Assembly (NCBI GenBank): GCA_964388085.1
Contig: CAYLZW010000011.1
Span: forward strand, 1-47,845
Length of the DNA stretch: 47,845 nucleotides
Origin: CAYLZW01 sp964388085
Lineage (GTDB): Bacteria > Myxococcota > UBA727 > CAYLZW01
Reading direction: 5' to 3'
Shown: positions 40,610 to 47,845 of the stretch, one piece after another
Layout: each line of letters begins with the position of its first letter
How positions within the stretch are numbered: the first letter of the stretch is position 1
Notes under the pieces: generated by a model
Database searches by the model: none
Seen by the model: the letters and a program-made list of their open reading frames with translations, nothing else
Told to the model about the DNA's origin: nothing
Program-made: the position numbers and the translations under genes

Positions 40610-41980
40610 ATGAGGCATTCGGGAGCTCGCCTTTACCTCCTCGTCCTCCTCTCCGCCGCGGCCGCTTCCACGTCGAGCGCGCAGGCGGAGGGAGCCCTCA
40701 GTGAACGCCAGCTCCGCCGCCTGACGCCGGTCGTGGGCGTGGTGCAGCAGCACCTCGGCGCCGTGGTGAACATCTCCACCACCCGCGTCAGCACGGTGCG
40801 GGCCTTCGGTGGCTCGCCGCTGTCCCGCTTCTTCGACATCCCCGAGACCCGACAGGTGGAGACCCACTCGGTGGGCTCGGGCACCGTCATCCACCCGAGC
40901 GGCTATGTGCTGACGAACGCGCACGTGGTCGCGCAGGCGCAGGACCTGAAGGTGAAGCTCGCCGACGGTCGCGAGCTGCCGGCCGAAGCGGTGGCCTCGC
41001 TACCCGACGAGGATCTGGCGGTCATCCGCATCGTCGCCCCGGCGGGCACGCGCTTTCAGGCCGTGTCGCTGGCCCGCTCGGACGATCTCCTCGTCGGAGA
41101 GACGGTGATCGCCATCGGCAACCCCGTCGGCCTCGGGCACACGGTGACGACGGGCATCGTGAGCGCGCTCGATCGCGAGCTGAGCCCGGCGGACGGGGTG
41201 CGCTTCAAAGGCATCATCCAGACCGACGCCGCCATCAACCCCGGCAACTCAGGGGGGCCGCTGCTCAACATCCTTGGCGAGCAGATCGGCGTGAACACCG
41301 CCATTCGCAGCGACGCCCAGAACGTCGGCTTCGCCATCCCGACCGATCGCGTGAAGGCGCTCCTGCCGCGCATGCTCGGCGTCGAGGCGCGCGGTCGCGT
41401 GCGGCTCGGCATCCTGTTCGGCCTCGAAGATCCGCGCTCGCCGGGCGCCGTGGTGGCCGCGGTAGAGCCCGCGTCGCCGGCGGCGGGTGCGGGCCTCACC
41501 GCGGGGGCGCGCCTGCTCCGCGTCGGGAAAGTACAGACCCCGACGCTCATCGACGCGCTCGTGGCGCTGCTCGAGCAGCCCCTCGGCGAGCGCTTTCCCT
41601 GCGAGATCGTCGACGCCGCGGGGGAGCGGCGAGAGATCAAGCTGCGCATCGAGCCGCTGCCGAAGCCGGACGGACGCGAGCTCGCGCAGAAGCTGTTCGG
41701 GCTCGACCTCGTGGAGCTCGATCGCGCCGCCGCCGCCCGGCTCGGTGTGCGAGGCGGCACGGCGCTCGTGGTGAAGGGCACAGGGCGAGCGCTCGGGCCG
41801 CGCAGCGGCATCGCGCGCGGTGACCTCATCGTGCGCGTGGGGCCGTATCCGGTGGACTCGCTCGACGACGTCGGTCTCATCCTCGAGCATGTGCGCCCGG
41901 GAGAGCGCGTCTCGCTGCTCGTCGCGCGCGTCTCCGGCTACCAGGTGTACCAGACCGAGGTCGTGCTGAAGGCGCGCTGA
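40610..41980 (+). CDS. HtrA/DegP-type periplasmic serine protease
   Basis: A 456-residue trypsin-fold protease with signal peptide (hydrophobic LYLLVLLSAAAAST, cleavage near SSAQA). Catalytic triad: H105 in TNAHVV, D135 in DEDLAVI and S214 in NPGNSGGPL. Two PDZ domains follow (about 265-350, starting LGILFGLED, and 355-450). It degrades or refolds damaged periplasmic proteins, matching the DegP/DegS/DegQ group. AAAGG lies six bases before the ATG. Divergent from the PHP lipoprotein gene. Confidence 0.95.
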   Translation: MRHSGARLYLLVLLSAAAASTSSAQAEGALSERQLRRLTPVVGVVQQHLGAVVNISTTRVSTVRAFGGSPLSRFFDIPETRQVETHSVGSGTVIHPSGYVLTNAHVVAQAQDLKVKLADGRELPAEAVASLPDEDLAVIRIVAPAGTRFQAVSLARSDDLLVGETVIAIGNPVGLGHTVTTGIVSALDRELSPADGVRFKGIIQTDAAINPGNSGGPLLNILGEQIGVNTAIRSDAQNVGFAIPTDRVKALLPRMLGVEARGRVRLGILFGLEDPRSPGAVVAAVEPASPAAGAGLTAGARLLRVGKVQTPTLIDALVALLEQPLGERFPCEIVDAAGERREIKLRIEPLPKPDGRELAQKLFGLDLVELDRAAAARLGVRGGTALVVKGTGRALGPRSGIARGDLIVRVGPYPVDSLDDVGLILEHVRPGERVSLLVARVSGYQVYQTEVVLKAR

Positions 41981-42146
41981 CGTCATCACGCCGCGCACCG
42001 GCTCGTGCGGCGCGATGCCACGGCGTGCGCTCGTGCGCGGACCGAACGCACACACGCCGCCGTCGTCTGTGGTTCACGGCTTGCACTCCTGCGCTCGGGT
42101 ACATCCCTTTTGTCGCGGTCTCGTCAGGCCGCGCACGTCGCGTTGT

Positions 42147-42169
42147 ACGCACCGCTTGTCGAGGTGCGT
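42147..42169 (+). promoter_or_regulatory. Hairpin abutting the Shine-Dalgarno of the hibernation-factor gene
   Basis: ACGCACC and GGTGCGT form a perfect 7-bp stem with a nine-base loop, ending one base before AAAGGAGG (42171-42178) and 14 bases before the GTG at 42184. It is well placed to influence ribosome access, for example with temperature. Confidence 0.4.
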
Positions 42170-42183
42170 GAAAGGAGGTCGCC

Positions 42184-42768
42184 GTGGAGGTGCCGCTCGT
42201 TCAGGTCACGTATCGGGACATGGAGCCGACCCCGGGGATGGAGGCGGCGATCGCCGACAAGGTGGAACACCTGCTGCGCTATCACGAGCGCATCCAACGC
42301 TGTCACGTCGTCGTGGAGTCACCGCATCAGAGCCCGGCGCAGAACCCGAAGTCGTTCCGCGTGCTGTTCGACATCACGGTGCCGGGCAAGTCGCTCGCCG
42401 CCAGCAAGCATCCGCAGGACCGGCCCGAGCACAGAGACTTCTACGTCGCGCTCCGCGACGCCTACGAAGCCGCCAAGCGGCAGCTCGCCGTCGATCGCGG
42501 CAAGCGGCGCGGTGACATCAAGGTTCACGACGTGCCACCGCACGGACGCGTCTCCAAGATGTTCCCCGGCGACGAGCACGGCTTCGTGTACATGCCCGAC
42601 GGCACGGAGGTGTACTTCCACAAGAACGCGGTCATCGAGGGAGAGTGGGACGAGCTCGAGGTCGGCGACGAGGTCCGCGTCGTCGTGCAGGACGGCATCG
42701 AGGGCCCGCAGGCGAGCACCATCAAGCCCATCGGCAAGCATCACCTACCGCCCGTGCAGCAGGTCTGA
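42184..42768 (+). CDS. Ribosome hibernation (HPF/RaiA-type) protein fused to a cold-shock domain
   Basis: A 194-residue fusion. Residues 1-105 have the HPF/RaiA fold (VQVTYRDMEPTPGMEAAIAD, then RIQRCHVVVESPH, then RDAYEAAKRQLAVD), which binds the 30S decoding region in resting cells. Residues 118-185 form a cold-shock OB-fold (GRVSKMFPGDEHGFVYMPDG, then VYFHKNAV and VGDEVRV), which binds RNA. The start is GTG with a strong AAAGGAGG five bases upstream. It probably responds to stationary phase or cold. No rpoN or PTS neighbours are present, unlike classical hpf. Confidence 0.9.
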   Translation: MEVPLVQVTYRDMEPTPGMEAAIADKVEHLLRYHERIQRCHVVVESPHQSPAQNPKSFRVLFDITVPGKSLAASKHPQDRPEHRDFYVALRDAYEAAKRQLAVDRGKRRGDIKVHDVPPHGRVSKMFPGDEHGFVYMPDGTEVYFHKNAVIEGEWDELEVGDEVRVVVQDGIEGPQASTIKPIGKHHLPPVQQV

Positions 42769-42772
42769 GCGC

Positions 42773-43342
42773 TCAGCGCAGCGGATCTTCGCCGGCGCAG
42801 AGCTCGCCGAGGTTCGAGCACACGGCCTCTAGGCCGCCGGCGCAGCTGTCGTCGAGGTCGCAGGTCGGTCGCTGTTCGCCTTCGAACGTCGTCGTGGCGC
42901 TGCCGACGCGCGTGACGTCGCCCGTGACGTCCCTGCAGGCGGCCACCTCTACGTCGGAGGGCGCGATCTCGACGACGATGGACTCGGCCTCGGGGGCGGT
43001 CAGATCGAGCGAGGTGACGGCCTGCCCGAGCAACACCCGCGTGCCCGCGCGCTCGACGAACCAGTCGAGGACGATGCGGCGCTCGGCGCCGGTGGTGACG
43101 CGCAGGGTGCCGGAGGTGGTGCCCTCGGCGAGGTCGACCTCGAGCGGGACGGGATCGCGCGAGCCGCTCACCCAGGCGACCGCCTCGAGATCGGCCGGTG
43201 GCTGCGCGCATGCGACGGGCAGCGCGAAGGACAGCGCCAGCGGGGCGTCGAGGCCTGGACCGTCGGGCGCGGGGCCGCACGCGACGAGCGCTGCCGCGGG
43301 GATGAGCGCGCTGACGACGCGGAGCGCGAAGGAGCGGCTCAT
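42773..43342 (-). CDS. Small lipoprotein, unknown
   Basis: A 189-residue lipoprotein with signal and lipobox LVAC (C22), then a mostly beta-rich domain (VPLEVDLAEGTTSGTLRVTT, RIVLDWFVERAGTRVLLGQ) and a Cys-containing C-terminus (CDLDDSCAGGLEAVCSNLGELC). Its ATG overlaps the stop of the preceding gene (ATGA), so the two are coupled. Together with that gene it probably forms an envelope module. Family unknown. Confidence 0.7.
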   Translation of the reverse strand: MSRSFALRVVSALIPAAALVACGPAPDGPGLDAPLALSFALPVACAQPPADLEAVAWVSGSRDPVPLEVDLAEGTTSGTLRVTTGAERRIVLDWFVERAGTRVLLGQAVTSLDLTAPEAESIVVEIAPSDVEVAACRDVTGDVTRVGSATTTFEGEQRPTCDLDDSCAGGLEAVCSNLGELCAGEDPLR

Positions 43343-44034
43343 GGCGCGAGCCCCGCGGCGACCGGGGTGGGCGCGGCGATGACGACGTCGACCTGCGCGG
43401 GGAGCGCGGGCGGCGACAAGAGCACGAAGGCGCCGACCCCGGCGGCGGCAGCGGCGGCGAGCAGCGCTCCGGCGCCGACGACGCCGGCGATGACCCACAC
43501 GGCACCGCCGCCACCTTCTCCCTCTTCGACGACGGCGCCGGCGGCGGGTTGCGCGGGATCGGGCAGCGGCTCGGCGGTCTTCAGGACGCGTACGGTGACG
43601 GGCAGATCCGCGTCGGCGTAGCGCGCCGGTCCGTTGCCGCGCTGATCGAACGCCTCGATGAAGTATTCGATGTCCGCGCTGACGACGTCACCGGGGATGA
43701 CGGCCCGGTAGCGTCCGTCGCCGGCGCTCTCGTCAGCGGGCACGGGCTGGAGCGGCACGCGCAGGAACTCGCCCTCGCCACCGACGCGATAGAGCACGGC
43801 GGGATCGAAGATCCCCGACGCGTCCGAGAGGGTGGCGGCCACCACGATCGACTCGCCGATGCGCCCGGAGCGGACCTCTTCATGCGCGATGGCGGGCGCC
43901 TCGGTGTCGATCTGCGCTCGCGCGGGACTGACCGCGGCCACGCAGGCGAGGGCCGTCAGGAGCGTCAGCCACGACGACACGGACGCGGCCCTCGCGTCCG
44001 CGAACCCACGCATGACACGCTGCGCCGTCGTCAT
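43339..44034 (-). CDS. Exported protein with beta domain and C-terminal membrane anchor, unknown
   Basis: A 231-residue protein: signal peptide (SSWLTLLTALACVAAVSPARA), a beta-sandwich-like domain (ESIVVAATLSDASGIFDPAV, YRAVIPGDVVSADIEYFIEA, resembling domains found in myxobacterial surface proteins), an acidic Gly linker, and one hydrophobic segment near the C-terminus (VWVIAGVVGAGALLAAAAAA). ATG 44034 follows TACAGT by seven bases without a Shine-Dalgarno; an ATG at 44013 is the alternative. Overlaps the downstream lipoprotein gene by four bases. Confidence 0.65.
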   Translation of the reverse strand: MTTAQRVMRGFADARAASVSSWLTLLTALACVAAVSPARAQIDTEAPAIAHEEVRSGRIGESIVVAATLSDASGIFDPAVLYRVGGEGEFLRVPLQPVPADESAGDGRYRAVIPGDVVSADIEYFIEAFDQRGNGPARYADADLPVTVRVLKTAEPLPDPAQPAAGAVVEEGEGGGGAVWVIAGVVGAGALLAAAAAAGVGAFVLLSPPALPAQVDVVIAAPTPVAAGLAP

Positions 44035-44041
44035 CGGCACG

Positions 44042-44047
44042 ACTGTA
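44042..44047 (-). promoter_or_regulatory. Candidate leaderless promoter (TACAGT)
   Basis: On the minus strand TACAGT ends seven bases before the ATG at 44034, with no Shine-Dalgarno. It supports 44034 rather than 44013 as the start. No clear -35 box. Confidence 0.35.
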
Positions 44048-44137
44048 GCGCGGGCCGCGCCTTTTCGCTCTGCCGCGAACGCGCTAGCAACCCTGGCCAC
44101 GGAGCGTGTCGCCCCCGGCGTTCCCCAGGAGACGCTC

Positions 44138-44806
44138 ATGAGCAGCGAAAAGGTCATCGGCGTGCTCCTGTCCGGCTGCGGCTACCTCGACGGCGCCGAG
44201 GTGCAAGAGGCCGTGCTCACGCTGCTGGCCCTCGACGAAGCGGGCGTCAGCGTGCGCGTGTTCGCGCCCGACCTCGAGCTCGCCGCGGTGGACCACCGGA
44301 GCGGCGAAGGCAGCGGAGACAAGCGCAACGTGCTCGTGGAGGCCGCTCGCATCGCGCGCGGAAAGATCGAGGACGTCGCCTCCGTCATGGGCACGGACGT
44401 CGACGGCTGGGTCCTCCCCGGCGGCTACGGCGCGGTCAAGAACCTGTGCGACTTCGCCGAGAAGGGGCCGGCCGCCAGCGCGCACCGAGACGTCGCCCGC
44501 GTCGTGCGCGAGGCGCTCGCGGCGCAGCTCCCCATCGGCGCCTGCTACATCGCGCCCGCGCTGCTCGCCGTCATCACGAAGAGCTCGGGACCACAGCTCA
44601 AGCTCACCATCGGTGACGACGAGGGGACCGCCAAGGCGCTGCGCTCGCTCGGCGCGCAGCACGTGAACGCGGCCGTCAGCGACGTCGTCATCGACGCGGA
44701 CCACCGCGTGGTGACCGCGCCCGCCTATATGTACGGCGAGGCGCGCATCAGCGACGTGAGCGCCGGCATCCAGAAGATGGTGCGGCAGGTGGTCGCCTGG
44801 GCCTGA
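44138..44806 (+). CDS. elbB: ElbB-type DJ-1/PfpI family protein
   Basis: A 222-residue DJ-1/PfpI-fold protein matching ElbB: the N-terminal LSGCGYLDGAEVQEAV, LPGGYGAVKNLCDFA (residues 93-107), and the nucleophile-elbow Cys in GACYIAPAL (C136). E. coli ElbB (GlxIII-like) has weak glyoxalase activity and has been linked to isoprenoid biosynthesis. CCAGGAG lies about six bases before the ATG. It stands alone; the class I isoprenoid enzyme at 13905 is too far away to imply linkage. Confidence 0.93.
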   Translation: MSSEKVIGVLLSGCGYLDGAEVQEAVLTLLALDEAGVSVRVFAPDLELAAVDHRSGEGSGDKRNVLVEAARIARGKIEDVASVMGTDVDGWVLPGGYGAVKNLCDFAEKGPAASAHRDVARVVREALAAQLPIGACYIAPALLAVITKSSGPQLKLTIGDDEGTAKALRSLGAQHVNAAVSDVVIDADHRVVTAPAYMYGEARISDVSAGIQKMVRQVVAWA

Positions 44807-44819
44807 CACGACCGGCGCG

Positions 44820-46298
44820 TCACTCCGCTGGGCAGGGCGACGTTCCGTCCGGCAGCTCGGGGAAGTCGAGCGAGCTGCCGTCGACGCTGCGGCGCGCGAT
44901 CGGGAAGCGCAAGGTGGGCGCGGAGTCCGTCCGGATCGACGCCGGGAACGCGAAATAGAGCCACGCACCCTCGACGACGTAGGCGCCGGGGAACGTCAGG
45001 GTCTCTCCGGCCCCGCTGGTGGGCGCGTTCGTCCACCACGCCGCGCCGTCGGGCCCGAGCTCCACGTCCATGCGCTCGGGGCCACCGCCCGTCGGACAGC
45101 GGTAGCGCGTCGTGGCGGCGAAGCCGGTGCCGGGCAGGCCGGACAAGAAGCACTCACCGGGGTCGCTCGGGAACACCACCCTCGTCACCCGATCGTACTC
45201 GAGCTCGGTCAGGCTGGCGGTGAGCTCGCCGGTGACGCCCGGGAACTCGATCTCGAGCTGCCCCTCGAAGCGGGAGTAGGTGCCCGCGTAGAGCTGGCTG
45301 GTCCCGCGGTTGAACGCGAGCACGCTGCCGTCGGCGTGGAAGTCGAGATCGTAGGCAGGGCTCACGCCGTCGGTCGTGCAGACCATCAGCTGATTGAGGC
45401 TCGTGAGGACAGCGGCCGGATCGTTGTAATAGTCCACCACCGGCCCGAGGATGCCCTCGGCGGCCGACACCTGCGCGACGACGTCGTCGATCTCGCTCTG
45501 CGGCAAGAGCGGGTTGCGCGAGCTGTAGAAGCGCTCACCGATGCTGTCGAGCGCGGGCAGGTCGAAGCCGCTCAGCGCCGGGTTGCCGTCGACGAACAGC
45601 GAGAGGCCGATGTCCTCGAGGTTCGGCAGGTCGACGCTCGTGAGCGCCGGGTTCGTCAGTACGAACAGGTGGCCGTCGACGCGCACGAGGCCTTCGAGCA
45701 CCGAGAGGTCCGTGACGCCGGCGACGTTCTCGATGCGCAGGTTGCCCGTCACGATGTTGATGCTGGCGAGGCTCGCGAGCTCCCCCTCGGTGTTGGCGCT
45801 GTAGTCGCCCTGGTGCTCGACGAGCGCGGTGATGACCGTGACGCTCTCGCTGACGGGGCCGCCGCCGCCCTGGCAGGTGAGCGTGTAGCTGACGCTGTCA
45901 CCCGGTGCGCCCGCGTCGACGAAGCGGCTGCCGCTCGGCAGGCCCACGGTGCCGATGTCCGGCGCGATGGCGCAGCTCGCCGCGTTCACGGTGTTCCAGC
46001 GCAGCGTCGTGCCGGAGAGGAACGCGAGCGTCTCGCTGTCGGCGCCGAAGGAGAGGATCTGTACCGCGGGAGGGCCCGCGTCCTCGACGGGGGGTGGGCC
46101 GGAGTCGACCGGAGGCGGGCCGGCGTCGGGCCGCACCTCGGGACCCGCGTCGCGCGTGAGATCGATGGTGCCGCCGTCTTTCGCGGCCGGAGGCCCGGCG
46201 TCCGGCTCCTCGACGTCGTAACAGCCGCCTACGGCGACGAGCGCGGCCGCGAGCAGCGAGGTGCGCGGAGACAGCGAGCGTGACACGAACCGAGGCAT
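44820..46298 (-). CDS. Lipoprotein with DAGPP spacer and leucine-rich L-domain-like repeats
   Basis: A 492-residue lipoprotein: lipobox AVGGC (C26), spacer rich in DAGPP and GPPPVDSGPPPVED, a beta domain, then repeats resembling the receptor L domain (GNLRIENVAGVTDLSVLEGL, LTNPALTSVDLPNLEDIG, DGNPALSGFDLPALDSIG; about 180-265), where each repeat makes a parallel beta strand. The C-terminal half is a beta-rich domain with several Cys. The likely role is surface adhesion or recognition. AAGGAG precedes the ATG. Confidence 0.8.
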   Translation of the reverse strand: MPRFVSRSLSPRTSLLAAALVAVGGCYDVEEPDAGPPAAKDGGTIDLTRDAGPEVRPDAGPPPVDSGPPPVEDAGPPAVQILSFGADSETLAFLSGTTLRWNTVNAASCAIAPDIGTVGLPSGSRFVDAGAPGDSVSYTLTCQGGGGPVSESVTVITALVEHQGDYSANTEGELASLASINIVTGNLRIENVAGVTDLSVLEGLVRVDGHLFVLTNPALTSVDLPNLEDIGLSLFVDGNPALSGFDLPALDSIGERFYSSRNPLLPQSEIDDVVAQVSAAEGILGPVVDYYNDPAAVLTSLNQLMVCTTDGVSPAYDLDFHADGSVLAFNRGTSQLYAGTYSRFEGQLEIEFPGVTGELTASLTELEYDRVTRVVFPSDPGECFLSGLPGTGFAATTRYRCPTGGGPERMDVELGPDGAAWWTNAPTSGAGETLTFPGAYVVEGAWLYFAFPASIRTDSAPTLRFPIARRSVDGSSLDFPELPDGTSPCPAE

Positions 46299-46380
46299 CG
46301 GCTCTCCTTCGCGGGGCGCGTTCAGAGTGCCTACAAGATGCCACAGGTGACGCTGGCCTGCCCGCGCCGGAGCGCGATGG

Positions 46381-47346
46381 TCAGCCGAAGCGCGCGGGCC
46401 GATCGGTCGGCGCGTCGAGGTCGAGGTCGGGGCCCTTCGGCACGATCCCCTTGGGGTTCAGCGTGGCGTGGCTGCGGTAATAATGTTCCTTGATGTGATC
46501 GAGGTGCACCGTCTCCCTCACGCCGGGCAGCTGGTAGAAGTCACGCGTGAAGCCGGAGAGGTTCGGATAGTCGGCGATGCGCTTCTTGTTGCACTTGAAG
46601 TGACCGACGTAGACGGGATCGAAGCGCAGCAGCGTCGGCCACAGGCGCACGTCCGCCTCGGTCAAACGTGAGCCGCACAGCCAGCGCTGCCCCGAGAGCC
46701 GCTCCTCGATCCAGTCGAGGGTCTCGAACAGCTTGTCGAAGCTCTCCTCGTACGCCTCCTGGTTGGCGGCGAAGCCCGTGCGGTACACGCCGTCATTGAC
46801 GTTCGGGTAGACGCGCTCGTTGACGGCGTCGATCTCGTCGCGCAGGTCGTCGGGCAGGAGGTCGACGGAGGCGTCGCCGAAGCGATCGAAGGCGCGGTTC
46901 AGCATGCGGATGATCTCGGACGACTCGTTGTTCACGATGGTGTCCGCGCGCTTGTCCCAGAGGATGGGCACCGTCACCTTCCCCGTGAACTTCGCGTCCG
47001 CGCGCGTGTAGAGCTCGTGTAGGTGGCGCGCGCCATGGAGCGCGTCGCCGGTCGGCTGGCCCTGCGCGCCGAACGTCCAGCCGTCCTCGCCCATGTACGG
47101 GTCGACCACGGAGACGCTGATGACGTCCTCGAGACGCTTCAGCTTCCGATAGAGCAGCGTGCGGTGCGCCCACGGGCACGCGTACGAGACGTACAGGTGG
47201 TAGCGGCCGCTCTCGGCGGGGAAGCGCGCGCCGGCCACGTCCTCGACGACGTCGCGGAACTTCATCGGCACGCGCCGGAAGCGGCCGTCCTCCTCGGTGG
47301 TGTCCACACGACCGCGCCGCCACTGACCGTCGATGAGCTGTCCCAT
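46381..47346 (-). CDS. Glutathionyl-hydroquinone reductase (YqjG/Xi-class GST)
   Basis: A 321-residue Xi-class glutathione transferase that removes glutathione from glutathionyl-hydroquinones. The catalytic Cys is C57 in SYACPWAHRTLL. VPILWDKRADTIVNNESSEI forms the glutathione site. LCGSRLTEADVRLWPTLLRFD and VGHFKCNKKRI are characteristic of the C-terminal domain. ATG 47346 has GAGGAGG eight bases upstream; the 156 upstream open codons are antisense to the kinase gene and are rejected. Probably detoxifies quinones in the cytoplasm. Confidence 0.95.
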   Translation of the reverse strand: MGQLIDGQWRRGRVDTTEEDGRFRRVPMKFRDVVEDVAGARFPAESGRYHLYVSYACPWAHRTLLYRKLKRLEDVISVSVVDPYMGEDGWTFGAQGQPTGDALHGARHLHELYTRADAKFTGKVTVPILWDKRADTIVNNESSEIIRMLNRAFDRFGDASVDLLPDDLRDEIDAVNERVYPNVNDGVYRTGFAANQEAYEESFDKLFETLDWIEERLSGQRWLCGSRLTEADVRLWPTLLRFDPVYVGHFKCNKKRIADYPNLSGFTRDFYQLPGVRETVHLDHIKEHYYRSHATLNPKGIVPKGPDLDLDAPTDRPARFG

Positions 47347-47451
47347 GCCTTGTCCTCCTCGGTGCTCCTGCTCTGTCGTACATTCGCCTACGTCGTCAGG
47401 CCAGCTCTTTGCGCGCGCGGCGCGGAAGGGGCGGTCTCGTCGAGGCCGCGC

Positions 47452-47457
47452 TAGACT
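47452..47457 (+). promoter_or_regulatory. Candidate -10 box (TAGACT) before the Ser/Thr kinase gene
   Basis: TAGACT ends 12 bases before the ATG at 47470, with no Shine-Dalgarno between, predicting a leader of only a few bases. No good -35 box is seen. Confidence 0.35.
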
Positions 47458-47469
47458 TGAGCGCACACC

Positions 47470-47845
47470 ATGAGCGAAGACGATCTGCCTGCGACGAAGA
47501 AGGTACAGACCGGCGGCGGCGCCGGGGATCTTCGTATCGTCGAGGAGGAGGCGGCGGGCACGGAGTCGCTGCCCCGGCGCGGAGCGCTGCGCAGCGTGGC
47601 GCGCACGACGCTGCCGACGCCGCTCGGCGCCTATATGCTCGAGCGCAGGCTCGGCATCGGCGGCATGGCGGAGGTGTTCCTCGCGCGCAAAGACGGCCCC
47701 GCGGGCTTCTCCAAGCAGATCGTCGTCAAGCGCATCCTGCCGCACCTCGCCGAGGACCAACGCTTCGTCGACATGTTCCTGCGCGAGGCGCAGACCGCCG
47801 CCGAGCTGAACCACACCAACATCGTGCAGGTCTACGAGCTCGGCG
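47470..47845 (+). CDS. Hanks-type Ser/Thr protein kinase, truncated by the window end
   Basis: The first 125 codons of a eukaryotic-like protein kinase; the rest lies outside the window. After an acidic, low-complexity N-terminus (residues 1-50), the kinase fold begins with the glycine-rich loop LGIGGMAEVFLAR (61-73), the ATP-binding Lys in VVKRIL (K87), the alpha-C Glu in FLREAQ (E106) and LNHTNIVQVYELG. The GxGGMAEV form is typical of myxobacterial kinases, which often have long C-terminal sensor or TPR regions; whether this one does cannot be seen here. It diverges from the hydroquinone reductase gene. Confidence 0.93.
   Translation, partial: MSEDDLPATKKVQTGGGAGDLRIVEEEAAGTESLPRRGALRSVARTTLPTPLGAYMLERRLGIGGMAEVFLARKDGPAGFSKQIVVKRILPHLAEDQRFVDMFLREAQTAAELNHTNIVQVYELG

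Noticed and set aside
42762..42780. CTGAGCGCTCAG palindrome between convergent stops at 42768 and 42773 as a regulatory site
   Set aside because: It is formed by the two TGA stop codons flanking GCGC and needs no further explanation.

Overview
The window is about 48 kb of very GC-rich DNA (strong G/C third-position bias, dense genes, no gap over 300 bp). It looks chromosomal and most like a myxobacterium (Myxococcota, perhaps the Polyangiales/Sandaracinus side). The reasons are several Asp-Ala-Gly-rich lipoproteins, multi-PAS histidine kinases, a Hanks-type Ser/Thr kinase with a GxGGMAEV loop, a large PHP-domain lipoprotein and many low-complexity Pro/Ala linkers. The taxonomic call is inference. 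I see no rRNA, tRNA, CRISPR array, transposase, integrase or phage gene.

Layout. 53-922: glycerophosphodiesterase-like lipoprotein. 946-5596 (minus): seven genes for small helical proteins, two TPR proteins and a membrane protein; one TPR protein sits beside a protein with a hydrophobic middle and a helical C-terminus, which resembles a type III secretion chaperone/translocator pair. 5730-9310: exported protein, then a multi-PAS/GAF histidine kinase with an overlapping receiver protein. 9355-10944: sugar-hydrolase-like lipoprotein. 10931-12654 (minus): membrane histidine kinase behind a small unknown gene. 12777-13706 (minus): DyP-type peroxidase, divergent from 13905-15499, an overlapping pair of a class I isoprenoid-type enzyme and a SAM methyltransferase. 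15514-16092: receiver/Fis regulator. 16346-17803: stand-alone rpsD and a tolQ-like gene without tolR. 17899-21783: unknown internally duplicated protein, nucleotidyltransferase, and a CxxCH beta-propeller lipoprotein.

21832-27506 is a complete mrpABCDEFG Na+/H+ antiporter operon. It ends at a perfect 12-bp hairpin inside the mrpG tail, facing a convergent RRM RNA-binding protein gene. 28090-30457: YaeQ and a HEAT-like exported protein. 30630-34898: glpK carrying an in-frame palindromic insertion, an exported transglutaminase and a TonB-like protein with slippage-prone repeats. 34945-36879: RsbRD-like protein and a cytochrome P450. 36940-41980: PHP-domain lipoprotein divergent from an HtrA protease. 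42184-42768: ribosome hibernation factor fused to a cold-shock domain. 42773-47346: exported proteins, ElbB and a glutathionyl-hydroquinone reductase. 47470-end: truncated Ser/Thr kinase.

Theme: envelope and stress functions (ion homeostasis, periplasmic quality control, signalling, lipoproteins) plus one small probable terpenoid locus. Six start codons lacking a convincing Shine-Dalgarno each have a TAnnn(T/A) hexamer 6-7 nt upstream, suggesting leaderless transcripts. The regions most likely to hold something undescribed are 1267-5596 and 13905-15499.
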